A stretch of DNA of 64,000 nt from assembly GCA_963766175.1 (NCBI GenBank), contig CAVXZE010000002.1:372001-436000 (forward strand), in the 5' to 3' direction. Origin of the DNA: CAVXZE01 sp963766175 (GTDB lineage Bacteria > Myxococcota_A > UBA9160 > UBA6930). The position numbers were made by a program, and so were the translations under genes. Shown here piece by piece: positions 24,894 through 32,449 of this stretch (the first letter of the stretch is position 1; every line of letters begins with the position of its first letter). The notes below the pieces were generated by a model. The model saw only the letters and a list, made by a program, of their open reading frames with translations. It had not been told where the DNA came from and searched no databases.

Positions 24894-25664
24894 CTATTCG
24901 CCGGCGAGCAGAATCTCGATCCGCGCGTCTCGATCCAGCAGGTAGGCACTCCGCAAAGCGGCGTAGAAATCGACGGAAGTGGTTCGGAGTGCGTCGAGCC
25001 GCTCGCGCTCGATGTCGTAGGTGGTGAAGCCACTGCCGGCCGCCATGATCAACCGGGGAGTCGCGGCGAGAAGCCAGGTGTCCGGGCGCATGGCTCCGTC
25101 GACGAGGCCGCCGACGGCATCGCGGGCGGTCGAGGGACCCATGATCGGCATGACGAGGTAGGGACCGCTCGGAACCCGGTAGACGGCCAGAGTCCCGCCG
25201 AAGCCGCTGTCGTGCGCCTCGAGTCCCCAGGCCGCCGCGGGATCGAAGAGCCCGCCCACGCCCGCCGTCGTGTTGATGAGGAAGCGTGCCCCGCTTGAAC
25301 CCGCCTGGAGCGGCCGCAAGCGGAGCAGATCGTTCACGAGGGTGACCGGCTCGCCCAGATTCGAGAAGAAGCGCCGCACCGCTCTGCGACCCGGACCCGG
25401 CATCACCCACTGGTAGGCGACTGAAACCGGTTCGAAGACCCAGCCGTAGACCACCTCGTTGAATCCGAAGATCCCCCGGTTGACCGGCTCGAAGGGATCG
25501 CGATCGGCGGGATCCGGCGCGTCGTCCTCGAAGAGCCAATCCGCTTCCGCCTCCAGCGGAATCGGACCGAGCTCCGCCCACGCGGTCGCGGACGTGAAGG
25601 TCAGCGCCACGAGACTCACCGCCAACGTCAGCGCCAGTGCTGTGAACGTTCGGCGCACTACCAA
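24894..25664 (-). CDS. mlaA: MlaA/VacJ family outer-membrane lipid-asymmetry protein (no lipobox)
   Basis: A 256-residue MlaA-like protein. Motifs: DPFEPVNRGIFGFNEVV near 57, RRFFSNLGEPVTLVNDLL near 98, RFLINTTAGVGGLFDPAA near 125, GPYLVMPIMGPSTARDAVG near 165. MlaA removes misplaced phospholipid from the outer leaflet. The signal peptide ends AWA-EL and there is no cysteine anywhere in the protein, so it cannot be lipidated like classical VacJ. The start is a TTG with a GGGGGG tract about 9 nt upstream; a GTG lies 6 nt later. It is convergent with the MlaC-like gene, 10 nt apart. Confidence 0.85.
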   Translation of the reverse strand: MVVRRTFTALALTLAVSLVALTFTSATAWAELGPIPLEAEADWLFEDDAPDPADRDPFEPVNRGIFGFNEVVYGWVFEPVSVAYQWVMPGPGRRAVRRFFSNLGEPVTLVNDLLRLRPLQAGSSGARFLINTTAGVGGLFDPAAAWGLEAHDSGFGGTLAVYRVPSGPYLVMPIMGPSTARDAVGGLVDGAMRPDTWLLAATPRLIMAAGSGFTTYDIERERLDALRTTSVDFYAALRSAYLLDRDARIEILLAGE

Positions 25665-26157
25665 GTAAATGCCCCCCGACCCTAGGCGGGGGAGCCCGGG
25701 TCAAGTGATATTAGTATCGGGTGGCGCTCGTTTCCACTACAGCGGCATCGCCGCCCCGGCGGGGATCGCCAGCGCCCTTCCCCCGGGGGACACCGCCCGC
25801 GGAGAGCCTGGATCACCGCCGGTGGAAATCCCGGCTCGACTTGGGCCTGGGATTCGTCCCAGTGCAGGCGCGGCCGCTCGATCGTCTCGCGGACCCCGAG
25901 ATCGAACCGCGGAACCTCGCTTCGGCGAGTTCGAGAACGCGATCGATTCGGGGGAGAACGCTCCACCAAAGAGGCATCGGTGAGAATTGTAGGCCGCCGC
26001 GGCTCGCCCGGCGCCCGCAGCAACAGCCTGGTGAAAAAAGGCTAGGATGCCGCGGGTAGGTCCGAATCCAGACCTCGGCGGCTGCAGCACTTCAGGTTCC
26101 GTTCACGGCCTCCAGAGGCAGATCGGGGCTCCGTCATCGGCAAGAGAAGGAGTGCAC
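25665..26157. other. 493-nt intergenic region, no feature supported
   Basis: This gap separates the divergent MlaA-like and ACT-domain genes. Overlapping frames on both strands are short, start poorly and resemble no family. I see no tRNA, known riboswitch core or strong terminator. Only the ribosome site AGAAGGAG (26144-26151), for the gene at 26158, is clear. Confidence 0.5.
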
Positions 26158-26694
26158 ATGCAGCGCTGGTTCATCCTCTCGGCGATCGGAAAGGACCGGC
26201 CCGGCCTCGTGGCGAAGCTCGCCCGCCTCGTGTTCGACGCGGATGCCAACCTGGAAGATTCGCGGATGACGATCCTCGGCACCGACTTCGCCGTCATCCT
26301 TCTCTGCTCTTCCACGTCCGACAACGCGGGCGATCGGCTGGCGGTCGGCGTAAAGCGGCTGGAGCGCGACCACGGCCTCACCATTCTGCTTCGGCATCTG
26401 GAGGATGGGCCGCGGCCTGCCGTGCCAGCGCCGGGCACCAGGCTGTACCGCGTGGAGGCGTTTGGCGAGGATCGGGCGGGCATCGTCGCCGCCATCTGCG
26501 GCGTCCTCGCCGAGCGCAGCGTCAACATCCTGGAGCTCTCCACGCGGAACCGGCCGGGCCCCGGGGGCTCGCCGCACTACGAGATGGTGATCTCGGCAGA
26601 GGTTCCGGAAGACGTCGAGATCCGCGAACTCCGCGAGGCCCTCGAGGTCGAGGCCAACCGCCTGGTGATCGACGTCGCCCTGATGCCGGCCTAG
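26158..26694 (+). CDS. Double ACT-domain protein (glycine cleavage repressor GcvR-like)
   Basis: A 178-residue protein made of two ACT domains: residues 1-80 begin WFILSAIGKDRPGLVAKLARLVF, quoted here as IGKDRPGLVAKLA, and residues about 95-178 begin YRVEAFGEDRAGIVAAICGVL. The DRPG and DRAG loops are typical amino-acid-binding turns. GcvR-like proteins are built this way and modulate glycine cleavage regulation through protein contact, without DNA-binding domains. The start ATG has an excellent AGAAGGAG ribosome site; the longer frame from 26047 lacks one. No gcv genes are nearby. Its 3' end overlaps the convergent Nudix gene by 4 nt. Confidence 0.8.
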   Translation: MQRWFILSAIGKDRPGLVAKLARLVFDADANLEDSRMTILGTDFAVILLCSSTSDNAGDRLAVGVKRLERDHGLTILLRHLEDGPRPAVPAPGTRLYRVEAFGEDRAGIVAAICGVLAERSVNILELSTRNRPGPGGSPHYEMVISAEVPEDVEIRELREALEVEANRLVIDVALMPA

Positions 26695-27305
26695 CTGGCG
26701 GAGACGCCCAGGGGATTCGGCAGCGCTCGGCCGATCGCCGAGAGGAAGATCTCGACGAAGCGGAAGGTGAGCCCCCAGACGACGTGCCTGTCGGGATCCC
26801 CCACCAGGATGCCGGGATAGGTCTCGGTGCCGATCAATGGATGGGTGTACTCGACCCGCCGCGCGGGATCGGAGAGGACCGAGAGGGAAACCCAGAAGGC
26901 TTCTTCCACTTCATGGTTGGCGCGGAGAGGCACTGGAGACTGGAGGTGATAGACGAAGGCGGAGATCACGATGCCCGCGGAACGGCCGCCGCCTTTGAGC
27001 CCCTCCAGGTCGTCGAGGCGACCCAGCCTCTCCGCCTCCTGCAGAGAAAGACCAACCTCCTCCAGGGTTTCGCGCTCGGCTGCGGACCGGGCGGTCGCGT
27101 CGGACAGATCGATACGGCCACCGGGAAAGGCCATGTGACCGGACCAGGGATCCGCGGGATGTTGGGCGCGCTCGATGAAGAGCACCTCCGGCCGCCGCTC
27201 TTCCCCCTCTCGCAACACGACGGCCACCGCGGCCTCCTGAGAGTGCCCGCCGGACAGGATCCGGGGAGTGTACTCGCCGAGGCTTTTTCGGATGTCCTCG
27301 ATCAT
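26691..27305 (-). CDS. Nudix hydrolase, CoA pyrophosphatase-like
   Basis: A 204-residue Nudix enzyme. The Nudix box GGRIDLSDATARSAAERETLEEVGL (quoted as GGRIDLSDAT...RETLEEVGL, residues about 81-105) supplies the metal-binding Glu residues. The upstream QHPADPWSGHMAFPGG has the extended motif typical of CoA-diphosphatases (NudL/CoAse), which hydrolyse CoA and acyl-CoA to 4'-phosphopantetheine and 3',5'-ADP. I chose the ATG at 27305; the longer frame to 27515 enters low-complexity sequence antisense to nothing conserved. It is 52 nt downstream of the protease gene. Confidence 0.82.
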   Translation of the reverse strand: MIEDIRKSLGEYTPRILSGGHSQEAAVAVVLREGEERRPEVLFIERAQHPADPWSGHMAFPGGRIDLSDATARSAAERETLEEVGLSLQEAERLGRLDDLEGLKGGGRSAGIVISAFVYHLQSPVPLRANHEVEEAFWVSLSVLSDPARRVEYTHPLIGTETYPGILVGDPDRHVVWGLTFRFVEIFLSAIGRALPNPLGVSAS

Positions 27306-27357
27306 CAGCACCGGAAGAACATAGCGAACGCCGCTCAGCGGGAGTCCAGTCCCGCGT

Positions 27358-28575
27358 CTACTCTGGCAGGCGAAGCAGGCGCCAGTGACCGTTCTCTCCG
27401 CGTCGCCGCACCAGAACCGGCTCCTGGCTCGCGACCGCGCGGTGGGGGCTGGCGGGGTCGAAGCCTTTCTCGGAGGGATCGAAACCCTCGAGAATGTCCT
27501 GAGGCTGGAGCCCAATCCGATCCGCCGCGCCTCCGGGGAGAATCACCGCCGCGAAGACGCTGTCCTCGGTGCGGTAGAGCAGGGCTCCGCTGGCGCGAAC
27601 CAGTGTGTAGTCGGCACCGAGGAAGATTGGAATCGCCCCGGACTCTCGGCGAAGCCATACGCGCTTCCTGGGATAGTCGATACGCAGGGTCAGCTGCGAG
27701 AGGAGGTCGAAGCCTATCAGGGAATCGTTGGCCGTACCTTGTTGGTACAGGCCGCGGGGCGCGACGACCACCGGCAAGTCGCGGAACTCCAGCGATCCCA
27801 CTCGGACACTCCCCGCCTCCGCAAACTCCACGCTGATCTCTCCCATCACCCCGACGGCCGAAAGCCCGGCAGCGGGTTGTGACTCGAGGCCCGCAGCGCG
27901 AGCGACGCTGCCGCCGACCAGCACGCCGTAGGAGGCTCCGGTATCCAGTAGCAGCTTCACCGGGTTCCCCTCGATCTGGACCTCTACGATGGGGCGGTTC
28001 GAGACCAGGCTCAGTGGAAGCACGGTCTCGCCGGGGACGGATGTCTGAGGAGCGACCGTGTAGTGGTCCGGATCCAGAAAGCGTACCCGTCGGCGCGGAA
28101 AATCGATCTCCACGACGTATTCGACGAGGAAGTTCCCCCCCAGCAGCCCGAACTCCCTCCCCGTCTGCGAACCGACGTCTCCGTGCCGCACGTCCACCCG
28201 GAACTGGAGCTCGCGCCCCAGACGGGTCGCGCGCCGGTAGGGAGACCTCTTGGTCGAGCGAACCTGTACGCCGAGCTCGCGAGCGAGGAGAGGAGTCAGC
28301 GTGCTGAAGCTGGCACCGGTGTCGAGAACCAGCGGAAAGGAGCGCGCTCCGTCTTCCCTGGCGAGATCGATGACGACACTGCTCGGATCGGGCGAGTCGA
28401 GAAAGGGTAGATCTCCAACCACCGCTTCGGGCGGGGGAGCCTGGGCCTGCGCCGCAGCCACCGAGAGCACGACGACCGGAAGGAGCGCCCCGACGCGGGG
28501 CACCACGCGAAGCGCCAGCCTCGCGAGGACGCCCAGCGGTGACCTCGCGACCAATTCCCAGATGCGCCAGCTCAA
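27358..28575 (-). CDS. Exported tandem retropepsin-like aspartic protease with PDZ domain
   Basis: A 405-residue protein starting at TTG 28575, where GGAGG lies 7 nt upstream; a GTG at 28623 would add 16 residues without a ribosome site. An N-terminal signal peptide or anchor ends AAAQAQA near 46. Two retropepsin-type domains each carry an active-site DTGAS: Asp85 in PLVLDTGASFSTL and Asp211 in KLLLDTGASYGVL. Residues about 305-395 look like a PDZ domain (VILPGGAADRIGLQPQDIL). Single-domain retropepsins act as dimers, so two domains in one chain could form one active site. The substrate is unknown. Confidence 0.75.
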   Translation of the reverse strand: MSWRIWELVARSPLGVLARLALRVVPRVGALLPVVVLSVAAAQAQAPPPEAVVGDLPFLDSPDPSSVVIDLAREDGARSFPLVLDTGASFSTLTPLLARELGVQVRSTKRSPYRRATRLGRELQFRVDVRHGDVGSQTGREFGLLGGNFLVEYVVEIDFPRRRVRFLDPDHYTVAPQTSVPGETVLPLSLVSNRPIVEVQIEGNPVKLLLDTGASYGVLVGGSVARAAGLESQPAAGLSAVGVMGEISVEFAEAGSVRVGSLEFRDLPVVVAPRGLYQQGTANDSLIGFDLLSQLTLRIDYPRKRVWLRRESGAIPIFLGADYTLVRASGALLYRTEDSVFAAVILPGGAADRIGLQPQDILEGFDPSEKGFDPASPHRAVASQEPVLVRRRGENGHWRLLRLPE

Positions 28576-28704
28576 CCCATCGCCTCCCGGTCTTTGCACG
28601 GCGACGCCGTACCAAGGTAACACGTCGTCACCCGGGCTAGAGATACAGCCGAGCGGTGTCGACTGTACTCAGCCACCACTGTGGCAGTGCTACGCTCATG
28701 CCAC

Positions 28705-29838
28705 ATGGCGGCTCTCCCTACTCTCGCCCCCCAGGTGCGCCAGATCCTCCAGCTCGCTCGCGACGACCCGGCGGCCGCTCGCGAGGCCATGGCGGCGCTC
28801 GACATCGAGGCCCAGACGGCCCTGGTCTGCGAGGCCCCGGTCTCACGGCGAAGCGAGCTGATCGACCTGGCGCCGGAGCCGGAGCGCCTGATCCCGGCAC
28901 TGCCACCGGCCGAGCTCTGCTTCACCGCGAAGGCGTTGGGGCTTCACGACGCGGGTTGGTTGATGGAGCACGCGACCGCGGAGCAGATCGCGGTCTGTCT
29001 CGATCTCGACACCTGGCAGGACTTCGTGCCCGATCGCGCGAAGCTCGACGAATGGCTCAAGACCTTCGCCGACTCCGGTGAGGAGACCCTGCTGCGCTCC
29101 ACCCGGGCCCTCGACCTGGAGCTGCTGGTGTTGCTCATGAAGTCGCGAATCGGCGTGTTGCTCAAGCCCAACGAGGATGGATGGGAGCCTCCGGCGCAAG
29201 CGCGTACGCTCGACGGTCAGTTCTATTTCTTCGCGCTCCAGGAGAAGGACGACCTGGAGGAGGTGGAGTTCCTGCTACGAACCCTCTTCCAGAACGACTA
29301 CTGGGTCTACTTCCGCCTGCTCCAGGGCGTGATCTGGGAGCTGGTGTCGGAAACCGAGGAATCGGCGCTGCGCTGGCGAACCGGCCGCCTGCAGGATCTG
29401 GGATTCCCCACCTGGGAGGAGTCCATGAGGATCTATGGTTTCATTCGCCCGGAGGCGCGGAGCAAGCTGCCCGAGGGCGACCGCTACCACGAAGTGGGTG
29501 AGTGGCCCCTCCCGATCTGGATGCCGAATCTCCCGGTCCAGACCAGTGCGGAGCAGTCGATCTTCCGGGCGATCGCAGAGCTTCCCGAGGAGGAGCAGCG
29601 CCCCCATCTCTACGCGTTCCTGGCCCTGGCCAACCGGATCGCGGTGGCGGAACGCATGCCGCTGGGCGATGCCGAGACCATACCGCGGGCCATCGAGAGA
29701 GCGGCCGAGGTGACGAGCCGCGGCCTCGACTACTTGTCTCGGGAGAACGCAACCGATCCGCCCGAGGTGCTACGTCGAGTCACCTTCGAGCACCTGTTCA
29801 GGGTGGGTCACAACCTGACCGAGAACGAATCGGGCTAG
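28705..29838 (+). CDS. DUF6178 family protein
   Basis: A 377-residue soluble protein with the look of the DUF6178 family found in deltaproteobacterial genomes. It is a helical, Glu/Leu-rich protein with ALDLELLVLLMKSRIGV near 133, YFFALQEKDDLEEVEFLLRTLF near 168 (two motifs, FFALQEKDD and EFLLRTLFQND), and WRTGRLQDLGFPTWEESMRIYG near 216 (quoted in part as LQDLGFPTWEE). The function of the family is unknown. ATG 28705 is the preferred start. It is convergent with the histone-fold gene across the hairpin at 29887-29919. Confidence 0.65.
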   Translation: MAALPTLAPQVRQILQLARDDPAAAREAMAALDIEAQTALVCEAPVSRRSELIDLAPEPERLIPALPPAELCFTAKALGLHDAGWLMEHATAEQIAVCLDLDTWQDFVPDRAKLDEWLKTFADSGEETLLRSTRALDLELLVLLMKSRIGVLLKPNEDGWEPPAQARTLDGQFYFFALQEKDDLEEVEFLLRTLFQNDYWVYFRLLQGVIWELVSETEESALRWRTGRLQDLGFPTWEESMRIYGFIRPEARSKLPEGDRYHEVGEWPLPIWMPNLPVQTSAEQSIFRAIAELPEEEQRPHLYAFLALANRIAVAERMPLGDAETIPRAIERAAEVTSRGLDYLSRENATDPPEVLRRVTFEHLFRVGHNLTENESG

Positions 29839-29886
29839 GCACCTGACCGAAGACGGGCGACGAAGGATCAGGTGTGGGACAGGAAA

Positions 29887-29919
29887 GGGCCCGCGGGAGA
29901 AAAGTCCTCCCGCGGGCCC
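29887..29919. terminator. Hairpin between convergent genes, possible bidirectional terminator
   Basis: Perfect 13-nt GC-rich arms (29887-29899 and 29907-29919; GGGCCCGCGGGAG) with a 7-nt loop lie between the convergent DUF6178 and histone-fold genes. On the minus strand the stem is followed by TTTCCT, a weak T tract; the plus side lacks one. The stem is 24 nt past the histone stop codon. Confidence 0.65.
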
Positions 29920-29943
29920 GATTCGCTGCGAGCGACGATCCGT

Positions 29944-30156
29944 CTAGAGATCGACGGCCTTCAGCGTCTTGCGCTTGTTCCCAACCGCGCGAGCCTCGGC
30001 ACTCTTGATCAACTCCCGAACCGCACTGTCCAGGGCGCCGTAGAACTCGGCGCCAACGTTGCACTTCTTGACCGCGGCTTTGGTCCTAGACTTCGAGATG
30101 ATGAGCTCGGCGGGCTTTCCAGCGCGCCTAGCTACCTTCTTCTTTCGTGCTGCCAT
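29944..30156 (-). CDS. Small bacterial histone-fold protein
   Basis: A 70-residue basic protein. Residues 1-16 are a Lys/Arg tail (AARKKKVARRAGK). Residues about 18-31 look like helix 1, and 35-58 like the long helix 2 (GAEFYGALDSAVRELIKSA). Residues 62-70 read RKTLKAVDL, which matches the RKT-[IL]-KAEDI loop and helix-3 start of archaeal histones (R-T pair included). The chain ends where helix 3 begins, as in other short bacterial histones such as the Bdellovibrio type. It would bind DNA as a dimer. A promoter, a GGAGAGG ribosome site and a 5'-leader hairpin are visible. The family call is from motif comparison by eye. Confidence 0.78.
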   Translation of the reverse strand: MAARKKKVARRAGKPAELIISKSRTKAAVKKCNVGAEFYGALDSAVRELIKSAEARAVGNKRKTLKAVDL

Positions 30157-30230
30157 TTAAACCTCTCCAACAAGCCGATCCCTCGGCGTCATTCCCCCCG
30201 GCGTCAGGTACGCCGTGGTCAGCAGAGTCG

Positions 30231-30259
30231 AATGTTGCGCGTTCCAAGCAAGTAGTCAA
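30231..30259 (-). promoter_or_regulatory. Candidate sigma-70-type promoter of the histone-fold gene
   Basis: On the minus strand, TTGACT (30254-30259) is followed after exactly 17 nt by AACATT (30231-30236). The -35 is strong, the -10 weak. The expected leader of about 65 nt includes a hairpin with 6-nt arms (CGGCGT/ACGCCG, 30199-30215) and the ribosome site GGAGAGG (30162-30168). Confidence 0.45.
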
Positions 30260-30406
30260 ACGAAAAACGCGTCTAGAAGGGCTGAAACCGTCGAATTCGA
30301 CTGGTTGAGGTCAGGTCGCCATCGGCAGGCAGAACGGCGGGCACAATGAAACGCGATTTCGCGAATGGAGGAAGCGCGAGGGATCTTGCGATACGCTGCG
30401 CGCCGG

Positions 30407-31264
30407 ATGCAGGGACGCGGAGAGCGATTCACCGGTCCGAAGCTCGATGGCGTTCATCTACACGCCGTTCACCACGGCTCGACCGGGCGAGCCAAGCTGG
30501 TCCTCCTTCACGGTGCGGGGGCGAACGCACACTGGTGGGACCATCTGGCTTCCGTCCTCGCCAAACAATTCCAGGTGGTCGCGCTCGACTTCCGGGGCCA
30601 CGGAGACTCGGATTTTCCCGAGCAACTCCGGGCCGGTGCGTTCTCTGAGGACCTCGATGCCCTGCTCCAACACCTCCTGGCACCCGAGGCGATTCTGATC
30701 GGACACTCCCTCGGCGCCCACGTCGCCGTGGAGCACGCGGCCCGCAGCGCGAGGACGCCCGCCTTGATTCTCCTCGACTTGACCCGGGGCGCATCCCGGT
30801 ATCGAGAGCGAGCCACGCGGCTCGCACTCACTCTGAGCCCGACCTACCCATCCCGCGAGGAGGCGATCAGGCGGTTCCGATTTCTTCCCAAAGCCACCCA
30901 GGCGAACGAGGAGATGCGGCGACGAATCGCGGCGCACTCGGTGCAGCGAGAGGCGGATGGCCGCTTCGGCTACAAGTTCGACCCGCGCTGGTTCGGGGTG
31001 CCGCCGCGGAGCCGGCCGGATCTGGCGGATATCCGCTGCCCGACCCTGCTGCTACGCGGGCAGGAGAGCGCGCTGCTCACCCACGAGGGCGCCCTCGAGA
31101 TCGTCTCGGAGATTCCCGATGCGCGGCTGGTGGAGATTCCCGGAGCCGGTCACCACGTCCACATCGATCGACCGGCTCTGGTACTGCCGGCGATGCTGGA
31201 GTTCCTCAGCCGCCACGGTTGCGCCGGTGCGCCTCCTCCCAGTCACGCCCATCGAAAGTCGTAA
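30407..31264 (+). CDS. Alpha/beta hydrolase
   Basis: An alpha/beta hydrolase of 285 residues from ATG 30407 (299 if ATG 30365 is used). Motifs: LVLLHGAGANAHWWDH near 32, LDFRGHGDSDFPEQ near 60, nucleophile elbow IGHSLGAHVAVEH near 100, CPTLLLRGQESALL near 214, and GAGHHVHIDRP near 248. It shares the RGHGDSD segment with the hydrolases at 6784 and 20679, so all three are paralogues. The 3' end overlaps the convergent GFA-family gene by 59 nt, so the true C-terminus is certain only from the stop. The substrate is unknown. Confidence 0.78.
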   Translation: MQGRGERFTGPKLDGVHLHAVHHGSTGRAKLVLLHGAGANAHWWDHLASVLAKQFQVVALDFRGHGDSDFPEQLRAGAFSEDLDALLQHLLAPEAILIGHSLGAHVAVEHAARSARTPALILLDLTRGASRYRERATRLALTLSPTYPSREEAIRRFRFLPKATQANEEMRRRIAAHSVQREADGRFGYKFDPRWFGVPPRSRPDLADIRCPTLLLRGQESALLTHEGALEIVSEIPDARLVEIPGAGHHVHIDRPALVLPAMLEFLSRHGCAGAPPPSHAHRKS

Positions 31265-31580
31265 GGGAGATCGCAGCGAGGTCGACCCCCTCGACGCAAC
31301 GCAGGTTCACGTCGATCTTGTCCGGGTCCGAGCGCGGGATGTAGAAGGGCGCAACTCCGCAGATCGGGCAGAAATGGTGGCGGGCGACCCCGGTGTTGAA
31401 GCGGTAGGTCGAGTATTCCCCTTCCGGCGTGAGTAGCTCGAAGCGATCGGGCGTCACGTACCAGTGCACGTAGCCCTTCATGTGGCAGATCGAACAGTTG
31501 CAGATCTCCGCTCCCTCGATCTCGCCGCTGACCCGGAAGGCGATCCGCCCGCAATGACAGCCACCGCGGTAGAGCGTCAC
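31206..31580 (-). CDS. GFA family zinc protein (glutathione-dependent formaldehyde-activating enzyme-like)
   Basis: A 124-residue protein with the GFA/CENP-V zinc pattern: GCHCGRIAF near 8, ICNCSICHMKGYVHWYV near 28, and HHFCPICGVAPFY near 70. The seven cysteines bind two zinc ions in the family. Members are often annotated as S-(hydroxymethyl)glutathione synthase, but most have no proven activity. The GTG start overlaps the sirtuin stop by 4 nt, so it is downstream in the same operon. Confidence 0.85.
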   Translation of the reverse strand: MTLYRGGCHCGRIAFRVSGEIEGAEICNCSICHMKGYVHWYVTPDRFELLTPEGEYSTYRFNTGVARHHFCPICGVAPFYIPRSDPDKIDVNLRCVEGVDLAAISLTTFDGRDWEEAHRRNRGG

Positions 31581-32329
31581 GACGCGAGGACCCTGTCCGC
31601 CACCCTCGGGAGTGTGGCCTCGAGGGGATCGGCGAGCTTCCAGTCCGCTGCGTCGTCGAAAGGCGTCTCGGAAGCGGTCAGGATCGCACAGCGAGCACCT
31701 GCCCTCTTCGCCTCGGCGAAGAGCTGGTTGATCGGGCTCACCACCAGCGAGCTGCCCACGGCGACGAAGAAATCGCAGCGCGCCGCCTCGCCGAAGCAGC
31801 GCTGGAGATCCTCTTCGACCAGGCTCTGCCCGAACGAGATCGTGGCCGGCTTGAGAGGTCCTCCACAGCTACAGAGGGGGACCCGCTGGCCGGCCTCGAA
31901 GAGATCCTGCCCGACCCGACGAGGTTCCTCCTTCCCGCAGCCCATGCACTGGACCCGGGAGTCGGTTCCGTGGATGTTGACGAGGCGGTCGGTGGGAAAT
32001 CCGCTCCGCTCGTGGAGTCCGTCCACGTTCTGCGTCACCAGGAGGTGGACCCGGCTCGCGCGGCCCAGCTCGGCGAGGGTGCGGTGAGCGGCATTCGGCT
32101 GCGCCGAAGAGATCAACTGCCAGGTGTCGCTCTTGTACTGCCAATACTCGCGCCGGGCCTCCTCGCTAGCCAGGAAATCCTGGATCGAGACCGGCTGGTA
32201 CCGCTCCCAGCGACCGCCCGGCGAGCGGAAGTCCGGGATCCCGGATGCGGTCGAGATACCGGCGCCGGTGAGCACCACCACACGCTCCGCTTCGCGCCAG
32301 ACGCGGGCGATCTGGCTCACGCCATCCAT
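31577..32329 (-). CDS. cobB: Sir2 family NAD-dependent protein deacylase
   Basis: A 250-residue sirtuin. NAD-binding motifs are VLTGAGISTASGIPDFRS near 20 and TQNVDGLHERSG near 100. The catalytic His is in LVNIHGTDS near 117. A zinc ribbon is formed by VQCMGCG and LCSCGG. KPATISFGQSL near 160, and VGSSLVVSPINQLF near 190 complete the core. It removes acyl groups from protein lysines with NAD+. The length is typical of bacterial CobB. It is upstream of, and translationally coupled to, the GFA-family gene. Confidence 0.92.
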   Translation of the reverse strand: MDGVSQIARVWREAERVVVLTGAGISTASGIPDFRSPGGRWERYQPVSIQDFLASEEARREYWQYKSDTWQLISSAQPNAAHRTLAELGRASRVHLLVTQNVDGLHERSGFPTDRLVNIHGTDSRVQCMGCGKEEPRRVGQDLFEAGQRVPLCSCGGPLKPATISFGQSLVEEDLQRCFGEAARCDFFVAVGSSLVVSPINQLFAEAKRAGARCAILTASETPFDDAADWKLADPLEATLPRVADRVLAS

Positions 32330-32449
32330 GCGGCGAGTCTAGCCCGAATTTCTGGTCCGCCCGCTACTGCGGCGGCAGTTGCGAGCTGCTGTGAAATCGG
32401 GCCAGGAGTCGGCACAGCGCTGAGGTGACCTGACGCTATCCTAAGAGCC

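Noticed and set aside
25665..26157. Riboswitch upstream of the GcvR-like gene
   Set aside because: I looked for glycine and cobalamin riboswitch cores and saw no conserved core sequence.
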